The notes under the pieces: model-generated
What the model was told of the DNA's origin: nothing
Seen by the model: only the letters and a program-made list of their open reading frames with translations
Database searches by the model: none
Shown here: positions 47,710-56,339 of the stretch, piece after piece
How positions within the stretch are numbered: position 1 is the first letter of the stretch
Layout of the letters: every line of letters starts with the position of its first letter
Source of the DNA: Geomicrobium halophilum
Lineage (GTDB): Bacteria; Bacillota; Bacilli; Bacillales; Marinococcaceae
Reading direction: 5' to 3'
DNA: 64,000 bases
Assembly (NCBI RefSeq): GCF_014207655.1
Contig: NZ_JACHHJ010000003.1
Location: forward strand, 62,001 to 126,000
Made by a program: the position numbers and the translations under genes

Positions 47710-48324
47710 ATGATGATTGAACAACTAAAAGATGAGTGTTCATGTATGCAGGCTTTCTTAGACGATCACCCGCAAATACTTGAACACCGTATTTTTCAAG
47801 GTTTTCTTAAAGATCCCCATTACTATCGGATTTTTGTACATGCCATTTGTTCTCCCAGCCTGCAAACCATTGAAGATTTGAACGAAGCTTTCAAAAGTCA
47901 TTATGCAAATGTCCAGTTCACGCAGTATTTGTCTAAAACTTTACACTGGACCTCCATCAATTATGACCGAAAACGCCGAAACCTTGATCAAAAGCAGATT
48001 TTATTGGATAAACCCTGGGAAGATGGCACAACTGGAAACCCGTTACTTGATGAATTTTCTCTGAGCCGAAATGACGAAAAGGTAAACCTGGAGTTCGTTG
48101 CCGAAACGAACGATCTAAGCAGTTGGAGTTCTGACATTACCTTGACAAAAGCATTACTGCGATTAACTTCACGACAACGAACGATCATCATTGAACATTA
48201 CGGCAACGGAAGGAAAAACAGTGAAATTGCTCGTTTGTTAAACATTAGTCAACAAGCTGTTTCGCGAACACACTTACACGCCCTTAAACGTTTGCGTTCA
48301 ATGTTAGAAAAGGAGGGAGATTAA
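47710..48324 (+). CDS. Sigma factor subunit, SigO (YvrI) type
   Basis: The 204-residue protein ends with a sigma-70 region 4 helix-turn-helix (ALLRLTSRQRTIIIEHYGNG, then NSEIARLLNISQQAVSRTHL), but lacks a clear region 2. This is the arrangement of SigO of B. subtilis, which needs the separate region 2-like protein RsoA to bind core polymerase. The next gene supplies such a partner with no gap. GGAGGA lies six bases before the ATG. In B. subtilis this pair answers acid or cell-wall stress; targets here are unknown. Confidence 0.8.
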   Translation: MMIEQLKDECSCMQAFLDDHPQILEHRIFQGFLKDPHYYRIFVHAICSPSLQTIEDLNEAFKSHYANVQFTQYLSKTLHWTSINYDRKRRNLDQKQILLDKPWEDGTTGNPLLDEFSLSRNDEKVNLEFVAETNDLSSWSSDITLTKALLRLTSRQRTIIIEHYGNGRKNSEIARLLNISQQAVSRTHLHALKRLRSMLEKEGD

Positions 48325-48579
48325 ATGGTAGAAGTAGCTGATGTCCAAGACTATATAAAAGAAGCTCAAGCCGGGGATCGGCAAAAATTAGCTTTGTTAG
48401 CAGAAAAATTTGAACCTAAGGTAAGAAAATGTCTATTACAAACAACACCGCAGGAACGTGATGACCTCAGACAGGAACTCATGCTGAAAGTAATCGAGCT
48501 TACACTCTCTTTTGATACCAGAAACGTTCCTACATTTGAAGAATTCAAAGACCACCTGCATGCAAATGAGCCGCGTTGA
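48325..48579 (+). CDS. Sigma co-factor, RsoA-like
   Basis: The 84-residue protein (IKEAQAGDRQKLALLAEKFE, then QERDDLRQELMLKVIELTLS) has the sigma region 2-like helical fold of RsoA and of the HTH_16 proteins of conjugative elements. Its ATG follows the stop of the sigma gene directly, so translation is coupled and equal amounts are likely. A hairpin (GAGCCGC/GCGGCTC) overlaps its last codons. Confidence 0.75.
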   Translation: MVEVADVQDYIKEAQAGDRQKLALLAEKFEPKVRKCLLQTTPQERDDLRQELMLKVIELTLSFDTRNVPTFEEFKDHLHANEPR

Positions 48580-48587
48580 TAGCGGCT
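48567..48587 (+). terminator. Hairpin at the end of the sigma pair
   Basis: GAGCCGC and GCGGCTC pair perfectly around GTTGATA, overlapping the rsoA-like stop; the T run beyond is short. Confidence 0.5.
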
Positions 48588-48614
48588 CGTTTATACCTAT
48601 GTGTATAAGGACAG

Positions 48615-49532
48615 TTATTTTTCCTGGACTTTATGAACCTCATCTTTTAAAAGTGACTTCTGTATCCAGACAGCGGCTTGTGTGCCTTCGCCCATAGCAA
48701 TAGCTACTTGTTCGGGGTGAACACCAATATCTCCAGCCGCCCAAACATCTTCTATGTTTGTCATTTTGGTCCGATAATGGGAGAGAACATGATGATTTTC
48801 CAAACGCTCCACCCCGATTTGTTTTCCTAATTCCGAATGAACAACATTTCCGGCAAATGCGATAAAAGCTTTTTCTGCACGCAGCACTTTGCCCTCGACG
48901 ATTGAAACCCCGATAAATTGGTCTCCTTCTACGTTGACACGTTCAACTTCTCCCTCATAATAACGAATGTGTGCGTTCTCAAGTTTCTTTTTTTCATCAC
49001 TCGTCATTTGTTGATCCCCGTGATTAACATACGTCAGCTGGTCGGTCCAGTGGGCCAATTCAAGGGCCATACGGGCACCTGCACTCCCAGAACCTAATAT
49101 GAGTGTGTTCTTCTCTTTTACTTCGTAACCATCACAATCAGGACAAATATAGACGCTCATCCCAAAGCAAGGTTCTAGCTCCGGAAAAGGGTTAGCATCG
49201 GTGACACCAGTAGCAAGGAGAAGCTTATTTCCTTGATAGGTTTCCCCGTCCATCGTTTGTGCCTTAAACCCTACCGCTTCTTTAACGATCTGAATGACTT
49301 TTTTATCGATAAAATGGACATTATAGGTTTTTGCCTGCTGCCTTCCTATTTCTCGTAAATCCTTCCCGCTGACACCTTCCGGCCAGCCGAGCAAGTTGCG
49401 GTATCGCTGGCATAATGTAGAACGCCCACCTCCCTCATCAATGACCATCACTTTTCGGTCGTAACGCCCCAGCTGAATCGCGGCCTGTAAACCCGCGATC
49501 CCTCCGCCGACAATCATGACATCTGCTTGCAC
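48615..49532 (-). CDS. Thioredoxin reductase-like flavoprotein
   Basis: The ~305-residue protein has two dinucleotide folds: FAD site MIVGGGIAGLQAAIQLGRYD at the N-terminus and NAD(P) site LILGSGSAGARMALELA near residue 150. The redox pair CPDC lies in VYICPDCDGYEVKEKN between them, as in thioredoxin reductases, although CPDC differs from the usual CATC, so the partner may be another thiol protein. I use the GTG at 49532, seven bases after GGAGG. It is monocistronic. Confidence 0.82.
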   Translation of the reverse strand: MQADVMIVGGGIAGLQAAIQLGRYDRKVMVIDEGGGRSTLCQRYRNLLGWPEGVSGKDLREIGRQQAKTYNVHFIDKKVIQIVKEAVGFKAQTMDGETYQGNKLLLATGVTDANPFPELEPCFGMSVYICPDCDGYEVKEKNTLILGSGSAGARMALELAHWTDQLTYVNHGDQQMTSDEKKKLENAHIRYYEGEVERVNVEGDQFIGVSIVEGKVLRAEKAFIAFAGNVVHSELGKQIGVERLENHHVLSHYRTKMTNIEDVWAAGDIGVHPEQVAIAMGEGTQAAVWIQKSLLKDEVHKVQEK

Positions 49533-49811
49533 ATCAAACACCTCCACATGCCATTAGCTTGCTTCGAGGTCTTCTGTTCTACCCTTCCATTTGATAAAAA
49601 TACTCGGATTTAATAACCCTCAGCACAACGGTTTTGCAAAAAGAGCCTTGCGGATTGGGCTCATCATAGGGAAGACGCTCTCTCCAAAACCCTTCGAACT
49701 AAAGCTATCCCCGCATCCGAAGAAGCTCACAGCAATCAGATTAGCCAAACGGACGTCTTTATGCATGTTACAATAAATAGAGACATAGCAACGGAAGGGA
49801 GCAATCTCCAG

Positions 49812-50111
49812 ATGGGCCACGAAGATATTGAAAAACAAGTGATTGACCAATACCAGCAAGATGAGAATATGATGATCCTCGTTTTTGCCCAATGGTGCGT
49901 CAACCAAGATTTAGATCCACATGAACTTTACAAACGCGCGTATCCTGACCAGGCCATGAACGCTGAACTCGAGAAGACATTAGAGTTAACCGTACCCAAA
50001 GAAGAAGCAGGTGAGGTTGAAGATCAAACGTTGCTTGGTGTCTTATCACTATTCGGGAATAACGAACTAGCGATGATTGTTACACAGGAAATAGAGAAGC
50101 GTAAGGAGTAA
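49812..50111 (+). CDS. YxiS-like hypothetical protein
   Basis: The 99-residue acidic protein resembles YxiS of B. subtilis: DQYQQDENMMILVFAQWCVN, then DPHELYKRAYPDQA and TLLGVLSLFGNNELAMIV. The function is unknown. AGGGAG lies ten bases before the ATG at 49812; the open frame extends further upstream without a usable site. It is followed by the small glycine-rich membrane protein gene. Confidence 0.72.
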   Translation: MGHEDIEKQVIDQYQQDENMMILVFAQWCVNQDLDPHELYKRAYPDQAMNAELEKTLELTVPKEEAGEVEDQTLLGVLSLFGNNELAMIVTQEIEKRKE

Positions 50112-50122
50112 GGAGTTTTGGG

Positions 50123-50281
50123 ATGAGTAAAAGCGGGGTAGTTTGGCTGAATATTGGCGCCGGTGCAGGCTTAATCGTCGGTATAATCATAGGTCACCTG
50201 GCATTAGGCATTGGTATTGGCGCTACCGTTGGAGCCGTACTCGGCCTTGTTATATCAGAAAAGGCAGGGAAAGACCGATAA
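50123..50281 (+). CDS. Small glycine-zipper membrane protein
   Basis: AAGGAG precedes the ATG by seven bases. The 52-residue product is almost all Gly/Ile/Leu/Val/Ala (GAGAGLIVGIIIGHLALGIG, then GATVGAVLGLVISEKAG). It has two glycine-zipper helices that could form a membrane hairpin or oligomer. No function is known. It starts 11 bases after the YxiS-like gene. Confidence 0.7.
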   Translation: MSKSGVVWLNIGAGAGLIVGIIIGHLALGIGIGATVGAVLGLVISEKAGKDR

Positions 50282-50411
50282 TTTTCAGTGGATTAAACTT
50301 GAACGGAAAACGCATTTATCATGGGTAAATGAGCCCTGCAAGCTAAAACGAAAGACGAACGCATTGTCGACAATAATGATATGCGTCCGCCTTTATATCG
50401 TATCTTCTTTT

Positions 50412-51446
50412 TTATGATGGAATTAACGCTAATACCTGTTCATAAACCTTCTCTGCATGTTCCGATTGATCGGTTCCATGTAAAAGCGCTCGACCGTCTT
50501 TAAATAGCACAATACGGCAGCCATCATAATCGAAGGTGGCTGCATCTTCATGCAAGCGAAAGAAAGAAAGACTTGGATCTTGCACGCTTTGCAACTTGTC
50601 CAATTGAACTTCTTGCCTTTCTCGCGGACGAACGTGTACGGTATCGCCGCCGCATAATACACGTATTTGCTTCCCCTGCTCATCCTTCGTCTGCAGTGCT
50701 GGGTAAGAAGGAGTTACACCACATGTTGGGCACTCATCAGATTTAAGACGCATGACATCGACTGACGTTGTCTCATTTTCCCATAGGTCAAAAGAACGCA
50801 AATGATGAGAGACATGCGACTGGCTGCCACTTAAAATTTTTAACGCTTCAGCACTTTGCATGGCTGCAACCATTTGGGAAGCAGGCGCAATGACGCCGTC
50901 TGTATCACACGTCTCATCGAGAGATAAGTACGGGCTCAAACAGCGCAAGCAAGGCCCTTCCCCCAGCGTAAAAGTAAGGGATAAGCCGTAACTGCCGATT
51001 ACGCCTCCGTAAATCCAAGGAATGCCGTACCGGTAAGCAGCATCGTTCAATAACAAACGGACTTCAAAATTATCTGTACCATCCAGGAGTAGATCGACTC
51101 CAGGAACAAAATTTTTGGCATCTTCCGCCTGGAAATCTCGGACGTAGACATCCAATTCTACGTCCTTATTTACTTTCTCCAGCTGACGAGCAGCGGCCCT
51201 AGCTTTGGACACTTTCTGCTCGGCATCTTCTTCTGTAAAAAGTTGTTGTCGCTGCAAGTTATGGCGCTCGACGTAATCACGATCAATAATTGTCAATTTC
51301 CCTACACCTGCCCGCACAAGCGTGTCGGCCATAGGCGTCCCTAGCGCTCCGCAACCGACGAGCAGCACATGCGCGGAGCGAAGCCGTTCCTGACCTTTTA
51401 TTCCAATCGGATGAAAACGGGTTTGGCGATCATAACGATTAACCAT
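50412..51446 (-). CDS. thiF: ThiF/MoeB family adenylyltransferase
   Basis: ThiF adenylates the C-terminus of ThiS so that it can receive sulfur for thiazole synthesis. The ATP site is [20 protein letters not shown], followed by DGTDNFEVR. Zinc cysteines are in PCLRC and CPTC. The C-terminal ~110 residues are an extra rhodanese-like or small domain. I use the ATG at 51446, which overlaps the thiG stop by eight bases, giving 344 residues. It is the last gene of the operon. Confidence 0.92.
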   Translation of the reverse strand: MVNRYDRQTRFHPIGIKGQERLRSAHVLLVGCGALGTPMADTLVRAGVGKLTIIDRDYVERHNLQRQQLFTEEDAEQKVSKARAAARQLEKVNKDVELDVYVRDFQAEDAKNFVPGVDLLLDGTDNFEVRLLLNDAAYRYGIPWIYGGVIGSYGLSLTFTLGEGPCLRCLSPYLSLDETCDTDGVIAPASQMVAAMQSAEALKILSGSQSHVSHHLRSFDLWENETTSVDVMRLKSDECPTCGVTPSYPALQTKDEQGKQIRVLCGGDTVHVRPRERQEVQLDKLQSVQDPSLSFFRLHEDAATFDYDGCRIVLFKDGRALLHGTDQSEHAEKVYEQVLALIPS

Positions 51447-52206
51447 GGAAGGGGATCCCATCCTGGGGGCTGCTCGCTTTTGCAAAGCGTTTCTCCGGGA
51501 TGCGGCCAGCTTCATAACTTAAACGTCCTGCCCGAATCGCCAGTTTCATTGCTTCTGCCATTTTTACCGGGTCATTCGCTTGAGAAACAGCGCGATTTAA
51601 TAAAACGGCATCCGCGCCCATCTCCATGGCCAAGGCTGCATGGGACGGTGCACCAATTCCGGCGTCTACAATTACAGGCACATTGGCCTGCTCCACAATG
51701 TATGATAAGTGAAGGGGGTTCAGGATGCCACGTCCAGTCCCGATCGGAGCTGCTCCTGGCATGACGGCATGAGCACCCATTTCTTCAAGCTTTCTCGCCA
51801 GCACGGGGTCATCGGCGATATATGGTAGGGCAATAAAATCGTCCTCGAGGAGCATTTCAGTCGCGCGGACGGTTTCCACTGCATCGGGAAGAAGGGTTTG
51901 GTCATCACCGATCACCTCCACCTTGACCATGTCACTTAATCCTGATGCACGAGCGAGTTTCGCAATCCGTACTGCTTCCTCTGCCGTTTTGGCTCCGGCA
52001 GTATTCGGAAGCAGGGAAAAAGAATCAGGATTAAGCTGCGAGACAAGGTCATCGTCGTCATTATCGACATTCATCTGCGAAACCGCAAACGTCAAAATGT
52101 CGGTTTCCGACGCCTTAACGGCTTCCCGCTGAATTTCTACACTTGGAAAAGTTCCCGTTCCTAATAATAAGCGGGATTGAAACGTTTGATTGGCTATTTT
52201 TAACAT
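51439..52206 (-). CDS. thiG: Thiazole synthase ThiG
   Basis: ThiG condenses deoxyxylulose phosphate, dehydroglycine and ThiS thiocarboxylate into the thiazole ring. The 255-residue TIM barrel shows [20 protein letters not shown], the Schiff-base lysine in [15 protein letters not shown] (about residue 97), and [20 protein letters not shown] for phosphate binding. It lies between thiS and thiF with almost no gaps. Confidence 0.97.
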   Translation of the reverse strand: MLKIANQTFQSRLLLGTGTFPSVEIQREAVKASETDILTFAVSQMNVDNDDDDLVSQLNPDSFSLLPNTAGAKTAEEAVRIAKLARASGLSDMVKVEVIGDDQTLLPDAVETVRATEMLLEDDFIALPYIADDPVLARKLEEMGAHAVMPGAAPIGTGRGILNPLHLSYIVEQANVPVIVDAGIGAPSHAALAMEMGADAVLLNRAVSQANDPVKMAEAMKLAIRAGRLSYEAGRIPEKRFAKASSPQDGIPFHG

Positions 52207-52208
52207 TC

Positions 52209-52412
52209 TTATCCTCCTCCTACAAATCGGACAACGATGATTTGATCGCCTTCATTAAGTTCTGTATCAGTGTATTCATCCGGTCGCAGCGCGACTTTAT
52301 TGTGCTCGATCATGGCCTTTTTCTCAATTAAATTAAAATGTTTACGAAAATCTTCAATCGTTTTTACATCCGAAGGAACGTCTATCGGTTCTTCATTGAC
52401 TGTGATATTCAA
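52209..52412 (-). CDS. thiS: Sulfur carrier ThiS
   Basis: ThiS is a ubiquitin-fold carrier whose C-terminal glycine becomes a thiocarboxylate. The sequence ends [10 protein letters not shown], the needed Gly-Gly. I start it at the TTG at 52412 after GGAGGGGG, giving 67 residues, the family size; the frame runs on into thiO sequence, with which it overlaps by 20 bases. Confidence 0.93.
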   Translation of the reverse strand: MNITVNEEPIDVPSDVKTIEDFRKHFNLIEKKAMIEHNKVALRPDEYTDTELNEGDQIIVVRFVGGG

Positions 52413-53526
52413 CTTTACTCCCCCTCCCGGGATCAAATGCTGTTAATGCACTTGTATTTCTAGTGATGATAGCTGTCACCAACTCCTTTCCAGAGGCTGG
52501 TGCAAGTAATATGCCATTGCGTCCATGCCCGCAGCAGAGCCAACACCCTGGAATGGCCGGATGTGGGCCGATTAAAGGAAGGTCATCATTCGTTTGCGGA
52601 CGAACCCCCGCCCACATTTTGGTAATCTCTGCTTCTGCAACTTCTGGGACCAATTGTTCTGCACGGTGTAACACCTCGCCGATCCCCTCCACCGTCGTCG
52701 TTCGTTCACGAGAAGCTTTCGAGGTGGCGCCGATCAGCGTTTCACCATTCGGTTTGGGCACAAAGTAGAAATGTTGATGGTATAACGTTTTCGTAACAAG
52801 CGGGCGTTTACCTTGTACGCGAACTGCTTCCCCTTTCATACCTTCAATCGGTAGAACGTCCATATGAACAGAAGACGTTAATGGATCGGGGCCAGTAGCA
52901 AGAACCACTTGTTCCCCGTAAAAGCAAGTACCGTCGGCAGTCAGTACCCCTCTGCAACTTCCGGCCTCCCGATACAAAGACGTAACTTCCGTATGCGTTT
53001 TAAGCTCGGCACCTTGAAGTACTGCTGCTTGTTGAAACGCATGTGCCGTTTGCGCAGGTTCAACATGAGCTTCTTCCTGAAAATAAAGAGCGCCTTTTGC
53101 CCCAGCTGTAAGCCTTGGCAGCTCATCGTATAATTCTGACGCCGTTAGTCGTTGCACAGATTCTCCTGCTGCCGCTTGCCACTCCTCAATTTTCTCTAAT
53201 TTTTTCCATTCTTCGGATGAAAATGCAGGCTTGATCGCACCTGAGACAGTTCTTCCCAGCGACGTCCCTGTTCGTTCCATCAGTTCATGTTCCAAATGTT
53301 CATATAACCGACGACTCTCGTTCGCGAGGGGATACAGAGGGGTGCGTGATTGCAGTTCTACCTGAACACCGAGCATCCCCGCGGCGGCGGCAGTTGTGCC
53401 GCTTGCAGCCTTTCCGCGATCAAGGATGAGTGTTTTTAAGCCGGCACGCGTACTGTAGTAAGCGGTGGCAAGGCCGATAATCCCAGCTCCAACAATAATC
53501 ACATCGTACTTCTCATGTCGTTTCAT
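52393..53526 (-). CDS. thiO: Glycine oxidase ThiO
   Basis: ThiO oxidises glycine with FAD and oxygen to iminoglycine (dehydroglycine), the glycine-derived part of the thiazole. The FAD site is DVIIVGAGIIGLATAYYSTR, and the C-terminal MWAGVRPQTNDDLPLIGPHP is typical of D-amino acid oxidase-fold enzymes. The protein is 377 residues. It overlaps tenI at the start by 14 bases. Confidence 0.95.
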   Translation of the reverse strand: MKRHEKYDVIIVGAGIIGLATAYYSTRAGLKTLILDRGKAASGTTAAAAGMLGVQVELQSRTPLYPLANESRRLYEHLEHELMERTGTSLGRTVSGAIKPAFSSEEWKKLEKIEEWQAAAGESVQRLTASELYDELPRLTAGAKGALYFQEEAHVEPAQTAHAFQQAAVLQGAELKTHTEVTSLYREAGSCRGVLTADGTCFYGEQVVLATGPDPLTSSVHMDVLPIEGMKGEAVRVQGKRPLVTKTLYHQHFYFVPKPNGETLIGATSKASRERTTTVEGIGEVLHRAEQLVPEVAEAEITKMWAGVRPQTNDDLPLIGPHPAIPGCWLCCGHGRNGILLAPASGKELVTAIITRNTSALTAFDPGRGSKVEYHSQ

Positions 53527-54127
53527 AGTTCACCTGCTTAAAGTTACGAAAATAGCGTGCTTCTTCCTCTACATCTTCCGCATCCCAAAAACTGGAGATC
53601 ATTGCAATTCCTGCAGCTCCTGTTTGAGAAATCTCAGTTATCCGCTCACGTGTAATGCCGCCGATTGCAAGCACGGGGATCGGTACCGCTTGAACAACCG
53701 ATTGCAAGGCGGCCAGTCCTCGCGGCTCTTCGCCAGGTTTACTGGACGAACGATACACATGTCCGTAGTAAAGATAATCCGCCCCTTCTTCTGCCCGTGC
53801 CAAGGCTTCATCCCGGCTATGAACGGATACGCCCACTTGTAAATGAGGCGCTTTTTCCTTTACATCGTTTGCGTTCCACGTGGAATGGCTTGACAAATGA
53901 ACACCACCCAAATCCCAGGCAGCCGCCGCTTCCACATGTTCATTCAGAATCATTTGTCCGCGGCTTAAGCCAATCTTGCACAGCTGATCGATTTGTTGTT
54001 TTAACCGTTGCAGCGATGATTCCTTGTCACGGATATGAACGACATCAATATATTGTAACGCATGCCGTAATTTTCTCACTTGAATATGAAACGGCCATTT
54101 TTGCGTCGTTATTAAGTGCCAAGTCAT
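53513..54127 (-). CDS. tenI: Thiazole tautomerase TenI
   Basis: TenI aromatises the thiazole tautomer made by ThiG. It has the ThiE fold (DLGGVHLSSHSTWN; ALAIGGITRERITEISQTGA), but lacks the full pyrophosphate-binding set of thiamine-phosphate synthase. It is 204 residues. It is the first gene of tenI-thiO-thiS-thiG-thiF, the B. subtilis order without tenA before it and thiD after it. It is controlled by the TPP riboswitch. Confidence 0.87.
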   Translation of the reverse strand: MTWHLITTQKWPFHIQVRKLRHALQYIDVVHIRDKESSLQRLKQQIDQLCKIGLSRGQMILNEHVEAAAAWDLGGVHLSSHSTWNANDVKEKAPHLQVGVSVHSRDEALARAEEGADYLYYGHVYRSSSKPGEEPRGLAALQSVVQAVPIPVLAIGGITRERITEISQTGAAGIAMISSFWDAEDVEEEARYFRNFKQVNYETT

Positions 54128-54159
54128 GTTTGACGCCTCCTTATACGTCTTGCAAGAAC

Positions 54160-54194
54160 GACAAAAAGCCGTCCTTAAGACAGCAAAGGACAGC
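54160..54194 (-). terminator. Expression-platform terminator of the TPP riboswitch
   Basis: GCTGTCCTT pairs with AAGGACGGC and is followed by TTTTT on the minus strand, between the aptamer and tenI. Confidence 0.8.
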
Positions 54195-54216
54195 AGAATG
54201 ATTTTCTCAGTCAGTG

Positions 54217-54306
54217 TCTACTTTCCTCCGCTGGCTTTCATCCAGATCAGGTTCGAAGGGTTCGAGGCTTTTCCTCATCTCAGCCCGCTCGGGCTCCCCT
54301 AGTAGA
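54217..54306 (-). promoter_or_regulatory. TPP riboswitch (THI element)
   Basis: The minus strand carries GGGGAGCC, GGGCTGAGATGAGG, ACCCTTCGAACCTGATCTGG and ATGAAAGCCAGCG, the THI-box core, closed by TCTACT/AGTAGA. Thiamine pyrophosphate should stop transcription at the terminator downstream. Confidence 0.95.
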
Positions 54307-54390
54307 AAAATATTATTTATTTTATCTTATCAATCGATGACGGCCGCGTCAATCAAAGGTAATTTGATCCCTGGCTATAACGAATCGGGG

Positions 54391-54882
54391 CTAGAACAAT
54401 GATTCTTCCTCAACATCCCATGCTCCTTGTTGCTTCCGTATATACACAATTTGACCGATGTGATAACTGGTATGCACCATCATATTCGCGATCATGGTCC
54501 CCCACGTCTCGTCACTCTCTTCATGAATAGGAACCAGCCAGGTCGAATCCTTTGTTTCCTGGATGGCATAGACCCACTCGTCCATCATCGTCGTTACTTG
54601 TGCCATCGTCACAGACCAATCCCGGTTTTCTACACTATGAAACGTCGATTCATTCCCTTCCTCAATGGGAGGTACAGGTTCTCCTTTAAAACGGTCCAGG
54701 CAACGACTATTATATACAATCAGATGATTGACAATTTCATGGATGCAGTGATCCGAGTCTTCACGCTTCCAATTCGCTTGATCATCCGTAACTCCGGATA
54801 ACGCCTGTTGCAAACACGCAAACCAATGATTCTCATCATGACAAGCAGACAATTGTCGAAGAAAAATTTGTTTCGACCCCAT
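54391..54882 (-). CDS. DinB family protein
   Basis: The 163-residue protein has the DinB/YfiT four-helix bundle with a metal site: HEIVNHLIVYNSR near residue 50 and HTSYHIGQIVYIRKQQG near the end supply the three histidines. Family members include bacillithiol-dependent transferases; this one's substrate is unknown. It is monocistronic. Confidence 0.82.
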   Translation of the reverse strand: MGSKQIFLRQLSACHDENHWFACLQQALSGVTDDQANWKREDSDHCIHEIVNHLIVYNSRCLDRFKGEPVPPIEEGNESTFHSVENRDWSVTMAQVTTMMDEWVYAIQETKDSTWLVPIHEESDETWGTMIANMMVHTSYHIGQIVYIRKQQGAWDVEEESLF

Positions 54883-55013
54883 CGTTAAAAATCCTCCTTA
54901 CATCCACGTTTTTATCAATTGCTTGAGGATTCGCGATGAACCGAAAAAATCCTGCTAAAATTTGAAAATAATGACTCCGTATATATTTTTATCTTCTACA
55001 TCCCCCGGAACGT

Positions 55014-55059
55014 TAAAAAAACAGGTTAGATCTAATAAGGTGACTTTGATCTAACCTGA
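55014..55059 (-). terminator. Terminator after the acyl-CoA dehydrogenase-like gene
   Basis: CAGGTTAGATC pairs with GATCTAACCTG and is followed by TTTTTTT on the minus strand. Confidence 0.85.
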
Positions 55060-55068
55060 CTTGTAGGT

Positions 55069-56229
55069 TCATTCACTTTTATTTCGCGCAAACACTTCTC
55101 CCGCCAGCTGCATAATCGTCATATCGTCCATCGGCGGGTTGTGTAAACCTGCCCGTATATCACGGTAATAACGGCTAAGTGGATTATCCGCCTGTAGACT
55201 TTTCGCGCCTTCCACACGCATCGACAAATCAACCATGGTCAGAGCATCGTTTACCACCGAATACTTCACCGCGCCTAATTCTGTTTTCATATGTTGCCGC
55301 GTTTCACTGTCACTTCGATCCCATTTTTTCGCGACAGCATAGAGAAAATGACGATTGCGTTGACGGAGTAATTCAGCTTCACCGATTTTTTGTTTGATGT
55401 TCGGCAAATCAGCAATCGTACCTTCGATACTGTTCGGAGAGTAATGATTGGCGAATTCCGCACTGTGATTAATCGCGGCTTCAGCAATGCCTAAATAGCA
55501 TGCGGGAATGTGGAGGAGCCATCCAGCCGCCCCTTTTTGCCCCGGGGTTATATCCTGAACATAGTCTTCATCTTTTAATTGCACCTGATCGAGGACGAGA
55601 TCATCGCTGCCTGTCGCACGCATACCAAGAGTATTCCATGTATAATCGATGGACACACCCCGTAAACTACGATGCACAAGAAAATTGCCCACTTTATCGC
55701 TATTTTCAATTCCGGCACTTACGACAAAATAATCCAAAACTGGCGCAAGTGTCGTAAACGTTTTTCGTCCGGTAATCACCCAGCCATCTTCAGTTTTTGT
55801 TGCCGTTGTTTCTGGACGTCCGCCGCGTGTTGGGCTTCCTGTCGCCGGCTCACTGGCAGCATTATTTAGGAGCGCCCCGTTATTTACGACATCACGGGCC
55901 ACAGCTGTATATGTTTCTTCATCCCAAGTTTGATTCTCCCCAAGCTGCATCATAATGCCCATATGCCAGCCAATAGAAAGTGCAGTAGATCCGTCTCCTT
56001 GAGCGATGATTTCCTGAAGTTCAAGAAAATCAGTGAGGGAAAGACCTTGCCCGCCATATTTTTTCGGAACCGTAAGTCCTGGATAGTTTGCGTTCTGCAA
56101 CTCTCTAAAATTTTCATGAGGGAAAGATCCCTCTTCATCATGTTTTGCCGCACGTTCTTTAAAAGCAGGAACGAGGGTGGATAATAACTCCATACGTTCT
56201 TCTTGATGATTACATTTGGATAAGTCCAT
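55069..56229 (-). CDS. ydbM: Acyl-CoA dehydrogenase-like enzyme YdbM
   Basis: The 386-residue flavoprotein resembles YdbM and the sulfur-acquisition branch of the acyl-CoA dehydrogenase fold (SfnB/DszC-like). VPKKYGGQGLSLTDFLELQE, AASEPATGSPTRGG and VLDQVQLKDEDYV are family segments, while the catalytic Glu of true dehydrogenases is not evident. YdbM in B. subtilis is under CymR sulfur control. Its place behind cysJI fits a role in obtaining sulfur from organic sources, but the reaction is unknown. A hairpin separates it from cysI. Confidence 0.75.
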   Translation of the reverse strand: MDLSKCNHQEERMELLSTLVPAFKERAAKHDEEGSFPHENFRELQNANYPGLTVPKKYGGQGLSLTDFLELQEIIAQGDGSTALSIGWHMGIMMQLGENQTWDEETYTAVARDVVNNGALLNNAASEPATGSPTRGGRPETTATKTEDGWVITGRKTFTTLAPVLDYFVVSAGIENSDKVGNFLVHRSLRGVSIDYTWNTLGMRATGSDDLVLDQVQLKDEDYVQDITPGQKGAAGWLLHIPACYLGIAEAAINHSAEFANHYSPNSIEGTIADLPNIKQKIGEAELLRQRNRHFLYAVAKKWDRSDSETRQHMKTELGAVKYSVVNDALTMVDLSMRVEGAKSLQADNPLSRYYRDIRAGLHNPPMDDMTIMQLAGEVFARNKSE

Positions 56230-56295
56230 GTTACCAACACCTTTTATACATACATTCTCCTGCTATCATACAAAATATATGAGCAAAATGCATTT

Positions 56296-56329
56296 TACAA
56301 AAATGACCCCGGTTTTATACCGAAGCCAT
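56296..56329 (-). terminator. Terminator between cysI and ydbM
   Basis: ATGGCTTCGGT pairs with ACCGGGGTCAT and is followed by TTTTTG on the minus strand. Confidence 0.75.
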
Positions 56330-56339
56330 TTTGTTTATC

